Below, one piece after another: positions 38,312 through 50,631 of a DNA stretch of 64,000 nucleotides (its first letter is position 1; each line of letters opens with the position of its first letter). Position numbers and translations under genes: made by a program. Under the pieces are notes generated by a model. The model was given only the letters and a program-made list of their open reading frames with translations, was not told the DNA's origin and did no database searches. The stretch is from Tritrichomonas musculus (taxonomy: Eukaryota; Parabasalia; Tritrichomonadida; Tritrichomonadidae). The DNA lies in contig JAPFFF010000002.1 of NCBI GenBank assembly GCA_039105265.1, forward strand, positions 8,742,001-8,806,000, given 5' to 3'.

Positions 38312-40203
38312 TATAAAACAATTGAAATTTATATCAATTGAGAAGTTATAACAAAAAAAATATTCAAAAAGATGAATTCATTTTTTTATGAACTTTGAAT
38401 ATATTCGATAAAATTAGAAAAATTTTACACTTTAATAGTTAATAATTGATATAATAATGAATTATTTTTTCAATGCAGTTCAAAAATTGAATGCCATCTA
38501 TAGAAATAAGTGGATGCGAAATATCGGTTAAGTGAAATTATTATTCGCAGAGATACTCATATTAGATTAAGTGACAAAAAAAAAAAAAAAAAAATCATTC
38601 TGCAGTTAATATATCTGATGTTTACTTCCAAGGATTCTTGGAAAAATAAAAAAATAATTTGCAATAATATATTATTAACACAACAAATCTATTGAATTGC
38701 GATTAATCAAAATTATATTTGTGGAATTCTTTCAAGAATAAAACTTAAAGAACTTATTATTATAATAATTATTAAATATTATTAATAGAAAATGTGTTGA
38801 TATCATAACATTTGCATTTTAATAACCATTAATTTTCTAAATATTTTTGATATTTTAATATTATTATATATTTAAATATATTTAATATAGGTTTTAATAT
38901 ATTATATTTAAGGATAAAAGAAAAATAATAATTTGAATTAAAATTTATTATTGATTCAATAAAATTTAAACTGCGATCATTTTTTTGAATAAAAAAAAAC
39001 AAAATCATATGATAGTTTTAATATTGAATTTTATTCAAATTTCCCAACTTTTTAAAATAATACGATTAAGACTTGTTGAAAAATTTTTAATCAATGAAAA
39101 ATTGAATTGTTTATGTAATTATTAATTGAATTAAAGCTTATGTTATAATTAATATAAAAATCTTGAATAATCATTTATTAAAATTAATAAAAAATAGAAA
39201 ACAATATTTTTTAAAATACATCAAATATATTTAATGACATAGATGTGCGATTACCTTCCTATTTCCTGAAATCTACGTTTTTTTTTAAAGTAGCTATACT
39301 TTTGTATAATTAAAAATGTAACCACCATATATCGTAAAAAAAAAAAAACTTGATGGCAATTTTCTTGCAAATATTCAAGCCATTTGTAAGAAACGTATAG
39401 TTCGTTAATATACTAATACTTCAAACATTATAAATTACTTTGCTTCTTTAATAAAACCTCTCAAAAAAAATACCAAAATAGAAATATTTTTAGTAAACTT
39501 TACAAATTCACAATATTTAACTAAAGTATTTGAAACAATTTACAACTTTAAATAAAAAAGTTTTCGAAATCATTTCATTTTTTACATTATTAGAATAATT
39601 TTTTATAATATTTATAAATAACTTTACACAAGAGAGTCTAATAACAGTATCTTTGAATAAACATTTTCATTTCAATGTAAAAATGCATTTAATAGGTTTA
39701 TTATTGATAACATTTGTATGTTACAAAAGTGAAACACTTTTATTTCATTTCATGCCACTTTGCACCATTAAAATGAATCATTAATGTTAAATCCATTATT
39801 TTTCAAAAATAAACGTATAAATAACCTAATTACCTATATATACACCAATTCAGATCATGAAAATTCAAATAGAAAATTTAATTGTTTTTGATAATTCAAT
39901 ATATAAAATTATTTCAATACACAGAAGACTAATTAAATTATTGCATTTATCAAATTTAATTCTGTTTTTAAATAGAAAATAAAAACAATTAAAAAATTTT
40001 CGGTATTTATTAACTTATCAGATTTTTTTTCAGCCTAAAGTTTTATATTATATATTTTCCCATATGAATTTTATATGATCTGTATTACATTTTTACTTGG
40101 CATATCTTACAAATCAGAATATTCATCATTTTTGATCAACTCAGAACAAATGAATTTATCAACATTAAAAAATTATGCATATTATTAAGAGTTTCTTCTA
40201 CTT

Positions 40204-40260
<57 letters not shown>

Positions 40261-40609
40261 ATTCTCATTTTAAATTATACTAATTTCAGTATCAATATCC
40301 AAAAAACAAACTTTTTTCCATAACATAAATGAATCAATTATTACGACACAATTAAGAACAAAAAAGCTAGGAACTTTTTCATACACTTTTTCAATTTTTC
40401 AGAATTTACATAATAATATGCAATCTCGCCAACTTTTGTAAAGCGAGGAACTGGTATATACATATTTTCTTTTAAGAATTTTTTTGAAAAACATTTTTAA
40501 AAACAAAACAAAAAAAAAACATGAGTATTAAAAGAATAATCAACCAAATAAAAACAATTCATTTTTCTATTCAATTTTCAATCGTTTTCAAAATATTAAA
40601 AAAAAGAAA
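38312..40609. other. A+T-rich desert with T(52)
   Basis: No gene is seen in this 2.3-kb spacer. It contains an A run at 38578-38594 and an exceptional run of 52 T residues at 40207-40258. Confidence 0.6.
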
Positions 40610-40614
40610 TCATT
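40610..40614 (+). promoter_or_regulatory. Initiator element (TCATT) of the NECAP-like gene
   Basis: TCATT has its A 11 bases before the ATG at 40623. Confidence 0.5.
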
Positions 40615-40622
40615 AAAATATA

Positions 40623-41165
40623 ATGGAAGAAGATTTTGAATTAACACTGAATGAGTTCGAAATCCAACTTTGTTCCATTTCAAATGTCAATGCCTTTAAA
40701 ATACCGCCATTGAATCATGCAGAAGGCTACAGATGCTCAAATTGGGAAGGCCGTCACATTTGGCAAGGCCGTCTTCGTGTATTGATCAAAGGGAAGCTTG
40801 CAAGAATTGTTCTAGAAGATCCCAACACTAGACAAGTTTTTGCAGAGTGTCCATTAGACCACCAAAATGCTGTCGAAGGAGTGATTGACTCTTACCGTTA
40901 TTTTGTGTTGCGCGTTGTGAATGGAGAGAGACACGCATTCATTGGAATTGGAATAAATGAACGAAGTGAATCATTTGACTTTAAGCAGTCATGCTTAGAA
41001 GCACGGAAAAGAATGAAAGAACCAGAAACAAATCAAGCAAAAATTATTTCTGCAAGTTCGTCAGACCTACATCTCAGACCTGGAACGAAAATCACAATCA
41101 ACATCCCTCCTGAAAGTGCAAAAAGGAAAAAACGATTTGTAGAGAATAACCATTTTAGACTTTGA
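40623..41165 (+). CDS. NECAP-like endocytic adaptor-binding protein
   Basis: The 180-residue protein is mostly one NECAP PH-like domain (about 8-130). Family signatures are FKIPPLNHAEGYRCSNW, IWQGRLRVLIKGKLARIVLE, DSYRYFVLRVV, HAFIGIGINERSESFDF and the helix following it. NECAP proteins bind the ear and core of the AP-2 adaptor and regulate clathrin-coated vesicle formation, so this is probably a cytosolic endocytosis factor. The short basic C-terminus (SAKRKKRFVEN) lacks the WxxF ear-binding motif seen in animal NECAPs. A close TCATT initiator supports the start. G+C content is clearly above the flanking spacer. Confidence 0.88.
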   Translation: MEEDFELTLNEFEIQLCSISNVNAFKIPPLNHAEGYRCSNWEGRHIWQGRLRVLIKGKLARIVLEDPNTRQVFAECPLDHQNAVEGVIDSYRYFVLRVVNGERHAFIGIGINERSESFDFKQSCLEARKRMKEPETNQAKIISASSSDLHLRPGTKITINIPPESAKRKKRFVENNHFRL

Positions 41166-41204
41166 AAAAATATTAAACTTTTACTTATTATATAATTAAT
41201 GTTT

Positions 41205-42515
41205 TTAAATTGAGTTCTTTTCAACCAAAGTTCCATAGAATTCAATGGAGTTTATTTCTAAATAATTGTAATTTGCCCAGTTTTTATCTATGTTTCGAAT
41301 TCTCAAGTATTTGAATGAATGATTGTTTTCGTTTTTAATCGGAAATGTGTGGACAAGGCTCTCTCCATTTAGGTAGGAACAATTTATTTCTTCATCAATT
41401 TTTTCCCATTCTGACTTGTTCATTGAGCCTTCAATGACCCAGCTTTTTGGATGATACCAGCTTGGACTTTCATTGCATGACCTTATCGTGTAATTCGTTG
41501 GGATGATTTCATTTTTGATGAATTCAAAACAAATCCATGAATTCTCCTTATTGTGGGTATAAAAATGTTTGGTTTTGTCATTGAACAAGAAGAGGTTCCA
41601 TGCATCAAGTGACTGTGCTGATGAGTAAGTGATGTTCACTTCTTCTTTTATGTTTGATTCATTCTGCAGATAATTGATCACTCCTCCAAATTCTTGATTT
41701 GAATAAAATATTTGAATTCTTGTTTTTTGCTTTGGCTTTGTGTACCTCGTCGCTATCATATCACTCAATGCTTCATTTTTTATTTCACATGTCAGACGAT
41801 AACAAACTGATTCCCAAATTTCTTTCGAAATGTCATCAAAATCGAGAATTTTAATGAACTCTTTCATCATTTCTGATGAAACATTCATAAAATAAACGTA
41901 TGAATATAATTTTGAATACTTTACATCGCTCAAATAAAGTTCGTTAATGAATTGAATGAAATCGTCTTCTGTTTCAATTTGGATTTTTGAGTTACTCAGT
42001 ATTTTTTCAATTATTTCATAATCATATTTTTGAATGATTCGTCGTTCGGTCTCATTTAATTCATAAAAATGCTCGGCAATATATTCTATATCGTTTTCAA
42101 GATCGTTTTTGTATAACCGACCGAATTTGTGGTGCTTTTGAAGTTTATCAAATACATTATTTATATTATATTCTTGTTCTGAATCGTGGAGGCAAATGTC
42201 AAAATCGATGATTTCTAATTCATCAAATATTTCTGAAATAAAAGGAAGTTCTTCTTCCATTAAGATTTGATCTTCAAAATTAAGTAGATTTAAAATTGAT
42301 TTGAAATTTCCTTGCGATTTGGTTGTAATAATATATTCTGAATTTGTTGGATCACTGAAATGATATCTTGATATTTTTGGAGATAATAAATCTGCAATAA
42401 TACGAGTTGTATGAAATTTTTCATTATTGACAATAAATGTAAATTCTTCATTATAATTATGGAGTTGGATATGTAAAATAGATGATATCTGAAACTTTAT
42501 TGAGTTTTTCGTCAT
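41205..42515 (-). CDS. BTB-like and F5/8 type C (discoidin) domain protein
   Basis: The 436-residue protein begins with a BTB/POZ-like region (about 12-105: FTFIVNNEKFHTTRIIADLL, SPKISRYHFSDPT). A helical BACK-like middle follows (about 150-265). It ends with an F5/8C/discoidin-type domain (about 280-430: SAQSLDAWNLF, SWICFEFIKNEIIPTNYTIR, SPSWYHPKSWVIEGS, FKYLRIRNIDKNW, LEINSIEFYG). This architecture is repeated many times in trichomonad genomes. It suggests a cytosolic scaffold, perhaps a ubiquitin-ligase adaptor through the BTB part. The gene is convergent with the NECAP-like gene, with 39 bases between the stops. Confidence 0.75.
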   Translation of the reverse strand: MTKNSIKFQISSILHIQLHNYNEEFTFIVNNEKFHTTRIIADLLSPKISRYHFSDPTNSEYIITTKSQGNFKSILNLLNFEDQILMEEELPFISEIFDELEIIDFDICLHDSEQEYNINNVFDKLQKHHKFGRLYKNDLENDIEYIAEHFYELNETERRIIQKYDYEIIEKILSNSKIQIETEDDFIQFINELYLSDVKYSKLYSYVYFMNVSSEMMKEFIKILDFDDISKEIWESVCYRLTCEIKNEALSDMIATRYTKPKQKTRIQIFYSNQEFGGVINYLQNESNIKEEVNITYSSAQSLDAWNLFLFNDKTKHFYTHNKENSWICFEFIKNEIIPTNYTIRSCNESPSWYHPKSWVIEGSMNKSEWEKIDEEINCSYLNGESLVHTFPIKNENNHSFKYLRIRNIDKNWANYNYLEINSIEFYGTLVEKNSI

Positions 42516-42528
42516 AACACTAAAAAAT

Positions 42529-42594
42529 TATCCATAAAGGCCAAATAATTGACTATAAAAATATCCATAAAGGCCAAATATTTGACTATAAAAA
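42529..42594. repeat. Two tandem 33-bp units upstream of the BTB-F5/8C gene
   Basis: Two units of about 33 bases (core atccataaaggccaaata, then ttgactataaaaa) follow each other and differ at few positions. They lie 14-80 bases before the ATG at 42515, where promoter elements are expected. This could be a duplicated binding site. Confidence 0.55.
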
Positions 42595-42694
42595 AAAATC
42601 GGTGATTTTATAATAATGGAGTTGGAATTTTTTTTTAATTTTAATATAATAATGCACATATAATAATCTACTATTTATTAAATTTTCATATATT

Positions 42695-42919
42695 TCATCG
42701 TTGCTGGTGGTACTGTGTGATGCGATTTATCATAGAAATCACCAAATTTTCTGGTAATAGTGTAAATCGACGTATCTCGGGATTTTCATCATAAGCATAA
42801 TATGATTTATTTTGGAATATGTTCCGCACTTTGTTATGCACAAAACTGTCACTTTTTTCTGTCACATACATAATATTTTTTTTAATCAGTTTAATTGAAA
42901 TAAAATACATATTTCTCAA
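42695..42919 (-). CDS. Doubtful 74-codon frame or gene remnant
   Basis: A short minus-strand frame includes NPEIRRFTLLPENLVISMINR, which looks more protein-like than the surrounding spacer, and local G+C is raised. No family, leader or initiator is seen. It may be a remnant of a larger gene. The rest of 42595-43371 is A+T-rich without further features. Confidence 0.2.
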   Translation of the reverse strand: MRNMYFISIKLIKKNIMYVTEKSDSFVHNKVRNIFQNKSYYAYDENPEIRRFTLLPENLVISMINRITQYHQQR

Positions 42920-43371
42920 TATTTTGGGTTAGAATTTAAATATTAATTATTCTATTAGTTCTATTCTTATTTAATAAATATAAATAAAGAATTAATTTAT
43001 CAAACATTGTGCCAATTTTTAGATATTTTCTTTTTAAAATATTCTTAAAAATTTTTTGTATTAAAGGTTTCTAAACCAAAAACAAAATCATTTAAAAACA
43101 ATTACTTAAATATGGTATATAATGTACCAAACAATTGAAATTCATATTTAATTCAGAATATGTCTCATTTTTATGAATTGAACATGATCCCAATTGGTAT
43201 ATTGAAAAAAATAAAACAAAATAAAAACAATAATATTTAGTACACATATTAAATATATAATATTCATTTGTTTGTGTACTTATTTTAATGAGATAAATGA
43301 AAAATATTGAAAATTTGAATTCATTCAATTTCGTTTGAGACTTTTTTAATGGAAAGAATTTTAAAATTTTA

Positions 43372-46300
43372 ATGGATTCCAAAAACAATCTCTTAGAAGA
43401 TTTTTTAAATTTTCAAAAGAATCTGGAAAGTAACACTAATAGACACAATTTCTCAGATAGATTTTCTGCTATTATTCTTGAATATAATTTCTCAATTATT
43501 TCAGATGATTCGCTTTTGGAACAAGAAATGGAAAGTAAATTATTTAAAAGCTTATTTTATTCACCAATTATTATAATTTCTCAAGATGATGATTTAAATC
43601 GAAATACTCAAGATAAGTATCTCATCATTACTTATGAAAAAACAATAATAATTTTAAAGCAATCAAAAATTTCTTTCCTTCATGCAATATTATATTATAA
43701 CACTGATAAGTTGGCTTGCTTTTTGGGAGAAGCAGAAAAAAACATCATAGATTTGGTTTCTCTCGATAAAATCAAAAACAGATTAATTAAGACCGACGAC
43801 CTCTTTTTGTATGAAATTGAAAAGTTTACTAGTAAAATAAACATTAAGAAAAAACAATTTTATAGAATTTGGAAGATTATTGCACCATGCATTACTGGAT
43901 ATTTGATAAAAAAGGGATATTTACAAACTAAATTAGATAGATTCAGGATTTTTTATACCAGCAATGATATTTCTCAACAAACAGAAAATATAGACGAAAA
44001 CGAGTACGTAGAACTAAGAAATCTTGGTTCAGGATGTAATTCAATAGTTTTTTTGGCATATTTTTTAACACAAATGAAATTGATGGCGATTAAAATTCAG
44101 AATGAAACAGAATTGGTTAAACGAGAAATAAATAATTACATCACAATAAGACATCCATTATTACCAATTTTCTATGGAACGGTTAAAGAAAAAAACTATA
44201 TTGTAATTGAATTTATAAATGGTCAAAATTTATTTTATTTAAGAAAAATAAAATTAGAAGAAGATGATATAATTACAATCATTTTTCAATTGTTAGTAAT
44301 TGTTTATTATTTTCATTCAAAAAATCTTATAATTCGCGATTTTAACTTACTAAACTTAATGATTGATTTTAATAAGACGTTAGTAATGATAGACTTTGAT
44401 CGTGTTATTGACAGCAGTAAAGGCTCAGATAAAAATGCCACCATGGAGTTCCCAGAACAATATTTTGCTCCAGAAATTACTAATAATGGATTTACTTTTT
44501 CCAGCGATATCTATTCATTAGGTCAAATAATATCATCAATCATATCAATAAGAAAACCATCAATTAATATATCTAAATTAATTGATCAATGCACAAATAA
44601 AGATCCCAATAAAAGACCAAGTATTTTTCATTTAATTAAAGAATATTACCAAATTGCATACTTAAAATTACACAATTTGCTTGCTCTACAACCTTTATTT
44701 CTCACTTTTGAAAATCAATTGAAGTCATTGCAGGATGAAATTGAGAATTTTCCATACGATACCAACAATATTAATCAAATATTTCCAGATATACTGTGCA
44801 ATCTTGGTATCATATATTTAGAAGGTAAATATACTTCTCAGGATATTAATAAAGCAATTCATTATTTCACGCTCGCAGCTAATATTAATTGCCCTAAAGC
44901 ACAATATAATCTTGGCTTAATATATTCAAAAGGTGAATATGTCACGCTAGATATCAACAAAGCAATTCGTTATTACTCACTTGCAGCTGATCAAGATTAT
45001 TCACAAGCACAATTTGTTCTTGGGGCAATATATACGTATGGAAAAAATGTACCATGTGATATTGAAAAAGCCATATATTATTATACTCTAGCTGCCAACA
45101 ACAACCACCCACATGCTGAATTTATCCTTAATGAAATAAATAAAGCAGATGAAGATAATTTTCAAGATAATAATATATTTTTTTATAACTTAAAACTCAC
45201 TGCTGATAATAATATTCCAGGAGCTCAATATAGTATTGGTTTGCTGTATGAAGAAGGTAAATATGTCACAAGAGATATCAACAAAGCAATTCATTATCAT
45301 TCACTCGCTGCTGATCAAAATTGTCTAGAAGCGCAGTATCATCTTGGTTTGCTGTATGAAGAAGGTAAATATGTCACAAGAGATATCAACAAAGCAATTC
45401 ATTATTATTCACTCGCTGCTGACCAAAATTATTTAGAAGCGCAGTATCATCTTGGTGTAATATATGAAGAAGGTAAATATGTCACAAGAGATATTCAAAA
45501 AGCAATTCATTATTATTCACTCGCTGCTGATCAAAATTGTCTAGAAGCGCAGTATCATCTTGGTTTGCTGTATGAAGAAGGTAAATATGTCACAAGAGAT
45601 ATCAACAAAGCAATTCATTATTATTCACTCGCTGCTGATCAAAATTGTCTAGAAGCGCAGTATCATCTTGGTTTGCTGTATGAAGAAGGTAAATATGTCA
45701 CAAGAGATATCAACAAAGCAATTCATTATTATTCACTCGCTGCTGATCAAAATTGTCTAGAAGCGCAGTATCATCTTGGTTTGCTGTATGAAGAAGGTAA
45801 ATATGTCACAAGAGATATCAACAAAGCAATTCATTATTATTCACTCGCTGCTGATCAAAATTATTTAGAAGCGCAGTATCATCTTGGTGTAATATATGAA
45901 GAAGGTAAATATGTCGCACGAGATATTAAAAAAACAATTCATTATTATTTACTTGCTGCTGATCAAAACCATTTTAAAGCACAATTTAATATTGGTGTAT
46001 TATATGAACAAGGAAAATACATAGCCAGGAATATAAACAAAGCAATCCATTATTATTCACTTCTTGCTGATCAAAATTGTCCAGAAGCACAATATAATCT
46101 TGGATTAATATACTTAAAAGGGGAATATGTTAAACAAGATATCAATAAAGGGATTTATTATTTGACACTTTCTGCCAATAATAATATGTTAAAATTTCCC
46201 CAAGCATCAAACATTTGTGGAATATTATATGTAAACGGAATATATATTAAACGAAATGTTGATAAAGCAATTCATTATTTTACATTAGCTGCTGATCAAA

Positions 46301-47828
46301 ATCATCCAAGAGCACAAAACTTTCTTGGTGCATTGTATTTGCAAAGAGATCATCTTATATATGATCTCAACAAAGCAATTCATTACTTGACATTAGCTGC
46401 CAATCAAAATATATCAGAAGCACAAAATAATCTTGCATGCATTTATTATCAGAAAAAATATGGTAAATTTGATATTGACAAAGCAATTCATTATTTTACA
46501 TTAGCTGCCAATCAAAATTTGCCAGAAGCCCAATATAATCTTGCGTGTATTTATTATCATAATGAATATAACAAATATGATATCGGAAAAGCATTCCATT
46601 ATTTTAAATTAGCTGCCAATCAGAATTCACCACAAGACCAACATAATCTTGGTGTAATATATTTATTTGGTCATTATGGTCCTAGAGATATTAACAAATC
46701 AATTTTTTATTTTACTCTTGCGGCTATTCAAAATTTCCCAGAAGCACAATTCAGCCTTGGAAGATTATATGATGAAGGGATATATATTATACAAGATATT
46801 AAAAAAGCAATTCATTATTATTCGCTTGCAGCAAATCATAATTATCCAGATGCACAATACAATCTTGGCTTAATATTTGAAAAAGGAAAATGCATCAAAA
46901 GAGATATAAACAAAGCAATTCATTATTATTTACTAGCTGCTTATCAGAATTATCATGTAGCACAATACAAACTTGGAGTATTATATGATAAAGGAAAACT
47001 TGTTACAAGAGATATTAACAAAGAAATTTATTATTATACACTTGCCGCTAATCAAAACTGTCCAGAAGCACAATTTCAGCTTGGATTAATATATTATAAT
47101 AGCTCAAATATAAAAAAAGGACAATTATTATTATTACTCTCAGCCAAGAATAATAACAAACCTGCTAATTTTGTATGTGGGTTTTTGTATCATGAGGGAA
47201 AGACGATAGAGAGAGATATAATGAAACTCTATTCATTATTACAAAGAAGCATCATCATTTAATAGGCAATATGCCAAAAACAATCTTGGAGTTATTTATC
47301 TAAAAGGTTTTTCAAACCAAATCTCACCAAATGCAGCATCAGCAATTGAATATTTTGAAGAAGCAATTCGACAAAAAAATGATCCTTTATCAAAGTATAA
47401 TTTGGCCAATATTTACATGTATGAAGAAAAAATTAATCAAGATATCGACAAATCAATTAAATTACTAATTGAAATATTTAATGATTTTTTTTTATTCTCA
47501 TATTTTGTTATGCTTAGCATTAATTAAAAAACATGGATTCGATTTAAAAGGAATTATGCAAGAATTAAATGAAAAAGTAAAAGAATTGAATAACATAAAT
47601 ACAATAATTAGCTTGGTATACAAAGTAATTTGTGACAAAATATTAATGAATCAATCTAATTTTGATCATATTTATGAATCTTTTAGAGATATTAATTTCT
47701 TATATAATATTAATTTAGACTATATCCCTTCATATTTCCTATATTTAGATGAAGAAAAAAAATTTCAATTTAAAAATGCAAAAGACATTTCTCCAGCTTT
47801 TTATGAAGGTTTTGGTTTCGATATATAA
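43372..47828 (+). pseudogene. Kinase-like Sel1-repeat gene, broken near its 3' end
   Basis: The main frame (43372-47262, 1296 codons) has an N-terminal region of ~215 residues. A kinase-like domain follows (about 217-420): LGSGCNSIVFL, AIKIQ, catalytic loop IIRDFNLLNLMID and DFD in place of DFG. More than 20 Sel1 repeats follow. The HRD histidine and the catalytic lysine are replaced, so it is probably a pseudokinase. After 47262 Sel1 coding continues in another frame (YAKNNLGVIYLKGF) and then, past a run of T's near 47487, in a third (LALIKKHGFDLKG) down to 47828. Two frameshifts therefore cut off about 190 residues. The T-run shift could be a sequence error. The truncated protein may still be made. 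Confidence 0.7.
45247..46002 (+). repeat. Seven tandem 108-bp near-identical Sel1 coding units
   Basis: Units start at 45247, 45355, 45463, 45571, 45679, 45787 and 45895. Each is exactly 108 bp, or 36 codons, the length of one Sel1 repeat. The first six are almost identical in DNA, differing mainly at a Cys/Tyr codon and at LL/VI before YEEGKY. The seventh is more diverged. Other Sel1 units of the gene are far less alike, so this block was amplified or homogenised recently. Confidence 0.85.
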
Positions 47829-47998
47829 ATTGACCAAAGCAGATAATGTACTAATACACTTGCTATAGCAATTGATAAAGTATTTTGAATTGGATGTTTT
47901 GCTGTTATAGATATTATTGTATCGACAATTGAATAAATCATTAATTTAATTACCCATGTTTTCTTCGATGGGAGATACTTTTTCCTATTGAATTCCAT
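47801..47998 (-). CDS. Doubtful 65-codon hydrophobic frame
   Basis: A minus-strand frame ends inside the 3' end of the Sel1 gene. It encodes a basic start (MEFNRKKYLPSKK) and two hydrophobic stretches (VIKLMIYSIVDTIISI and IAIASVLVHYLLWSIYI). It could be a small two-span membrane protein. Without an initiator or a known family it stays doubtful. Confidence 0.25.
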   Translation of the reverse strand: MEFNRKKYLPSKKTWVIKLMIYSIVDTIISITAKHPIQNTLSIAIASVLVHYLLWSIYISKPKPS

Positions 47999-49707
47999 TT
48001 AAAATTCAATGTATCAGCTTATTTTTGAAATAAAAGTATTCAAAAAAGAATTGTCATCATTGATTTTTTTTCTAAGACATTTGCATTCAAATCAAATAGA
48101 TAAAAGAATTGAAAGATATTTAAATCTATTGGAACATATTTTTCTATATTTAAAGAGCTTTATATTTTATAGTATTTATTTTTCATGAATATATAATTTA
48201 TAATTAGCAAATATGTTTAAAATTATTTGAAAATTATTACATTTTATTATATATAGACTAAATAATCATCATTTAAAATTGAATGCTTTATTTGATTCTA
48301 ATTCAAATTGAAAAGATATCAATTTAATAATGCTTATAAAACATTTTTTCAATTATTAATAATGTTTGAATAATCAGCCTTGTCATTATTATAATAATTT
48401 TGTGATTTAGTAATTTATAAAATATTATCTTTTTCTGAAGAAAAATAATATAAATTCAGAATTTTGTAATAAAATTAATATAATAATCTCAATTTTCTGA
48501 AGATAAAATATAAATTCAGAATTAAATAATAGAATAAAAATATCTTATTTTATGAAAAATAAATCAAAAAAACTAAATTGCCTTTTTAAATATATACTAT
48601 TAAATTGAAATATGTAATTATAATTTTATAAATTAATTAAATTTTGCTTAATTTAATTTTTATTTTTTTTATTTTACCAATAAAAAAAGAAAAAACATCA
48701 TGAACAATATTTGATCTCAAATAATATATGATATACTCCCTTCAATTTGTCTATTTATCAAATAAATACCAAAATAATATTTAATTATCTCGAAAAAAAA
48801 GATGGTGAAAAAATCATATAAAAGTATTGTATGAAGAATTTATTACATTACTATTCATATCTAAGCCATTTTTATTAAAGTAATGAAGCATAAAAACTCA
48901 AGATATATAACAATCAAAAAGACATTTAATAGATTTTATGTTAAAATAAAAATTTAAGTAATGTATATGTTAAATATGTATATAAATTTCGGTTACACCA
49001 AGTATATTTAAAAAAAATTTTAATCTTAAATTATGCATTTTGCAAGGATAAAAAAATAAAAAGAGATGAAACATCTTTTATTCGAAAGCTAATTACCAGA
49101 GAAATATTTTTTGATAATAAACCATTGTTTAAAATGAAGTACATTTTCAAACAAAAAGAATTTTTTCAGCTTTTTTTTTTTACCGAAAATATTATTTTTG
49201 AAAAATAATAAGCTTTAGATAGATAAAACATTTTTAAAACTTTTTTTTTGAATTCCTAAAAAATGAAGGAGAAAACTAATTTTTTTGAAAAAAATAAATA
49301 AAAAACGTATTTTTTTTTTTTTAAAAAATTGAATAATAAAAAAAGAACTGTCATATTTTGAATAAATAGAAAATATGTTCTAAAGAAAATAAACGTACTC
49401 TAGAACTTTTTTAAACAAAAATTGTGAGAGAATAATATGTAAATCATTGAATTGGAAAAAGTATCTCCTATCGTAGAAAACATGGGTATTAATCTTGTTC
49501 TTCATCGAAATCATTCATTTATTTGCAATTAGATAAAGAAAATATAATTTACAATTAATGAAATGAAATATTGATTATTTACCTATTAGGCCTTATTTTT
49601 TTTACATCACAAATACTATAAACGTCTTTTTAACGTCTTTTTTCGTAAAATAACGATTTTTTGATTTGTAGTATTAATAAAACTTTTTGAATGCGAATAA
49701 ATTTTTT
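47999..49707. other. A+T-rich intergenic stretch
   Basis: No gene, RNA or repeat is recognised in this 1.7-kb spacer, on either strand. Confidence 0.6.
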
Positions 49708-50631
49708 TATAGAGGGGTCAACCGCTCAACCGTTGTCAAAAAATTGAGAGAAATAAAAAATCTAAAGATCAATGCAAAATAAATTATTAAATAAATATAA
49801 CAGTATTTATGAATAATAAAAAATTGCATTAAAAAGAATTTTCTTTATTTTGCCAGGAGTTAGAAGAGATCAAAGTTTTAATGACATGTGATATGAATTA
49901 TATTTTTTAAATATTAAAAATCATTATAAAAAGCCATTAATTAATATATTTTTGGATTTAAACTCCTTATGATCAAACAAATATTCAATTTTATTCAATA
50001 AAACCCTCAAAAAATTATAAAAAAACATCAAATAAAAGATATTTTCAAAGTTTTATTATTTCTCCTCATGAAAAACAAAAATTGAAGAAAAATAACCATA
50101 ATCATCTATTAATAAATGGTTAAACAATCAAAAGTAAACAAACATTTATTACTTTTTTTTTTTGAAATATATATCAATAATTTTATGAAATAACAGTACG
50201 TTTAACTGTTAAAATTTCAATTATTGTGATATATAAATAAATAATTCCTAACAAATTTCATATTTTAATATACTATTTTATTTGATTTAATTCTTCATTG
50301 TAGAGATATCATTTTTTGGTTTTTTTATATTTTATTTCAATTATTTTATATTTTATAATTATAATATATTTAAATTTTTTACACCATAATATTTAATTCA
50401 TAAGATATATTGGCTTGAAAGAGAATAATAGTTATATGAAAAAGTGGGAATTTTCAAATTTTTTTAATGAATTTTTATTTCCTCTATAATTCCTGGCAAA
50501 ATAAGCGAATTTTTAATTTGAGCATAAAAATATATATTACTATATATAAAGAATTAGAATAATTATTTTATTTAATCAAATCTTTATAAAAATACTTTTT
50601 TGACATTTTCTTGGCGGTTGACCCCCCTATA
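49708..50631. mobile_element. 924-bp non-coding element with 18-bp terminal inverted repeats
   Basis: The left end TATAGAGGGGTCAACCGC (49708-49725) matches the reverse complement of the right end (50614-50631) at 17 of 18 bases. The inside is A+T-rich and without frames. The ends begin with TATA, and TA could be the target duplication, as in Tc1/mariner-like MITEs, though the superfamily is not certain. The right end touches the left end of the next element at 50630. Confidence 0.6.

Noticed and set aside
45247-46002. A CRISPR-like or minisatellite array
   Set aside because: The 108-bp period is exactly one Sel1 repeat in frame, so this is coding repeat. No spaced short direct repeats typical of CRISPR occur in the window.
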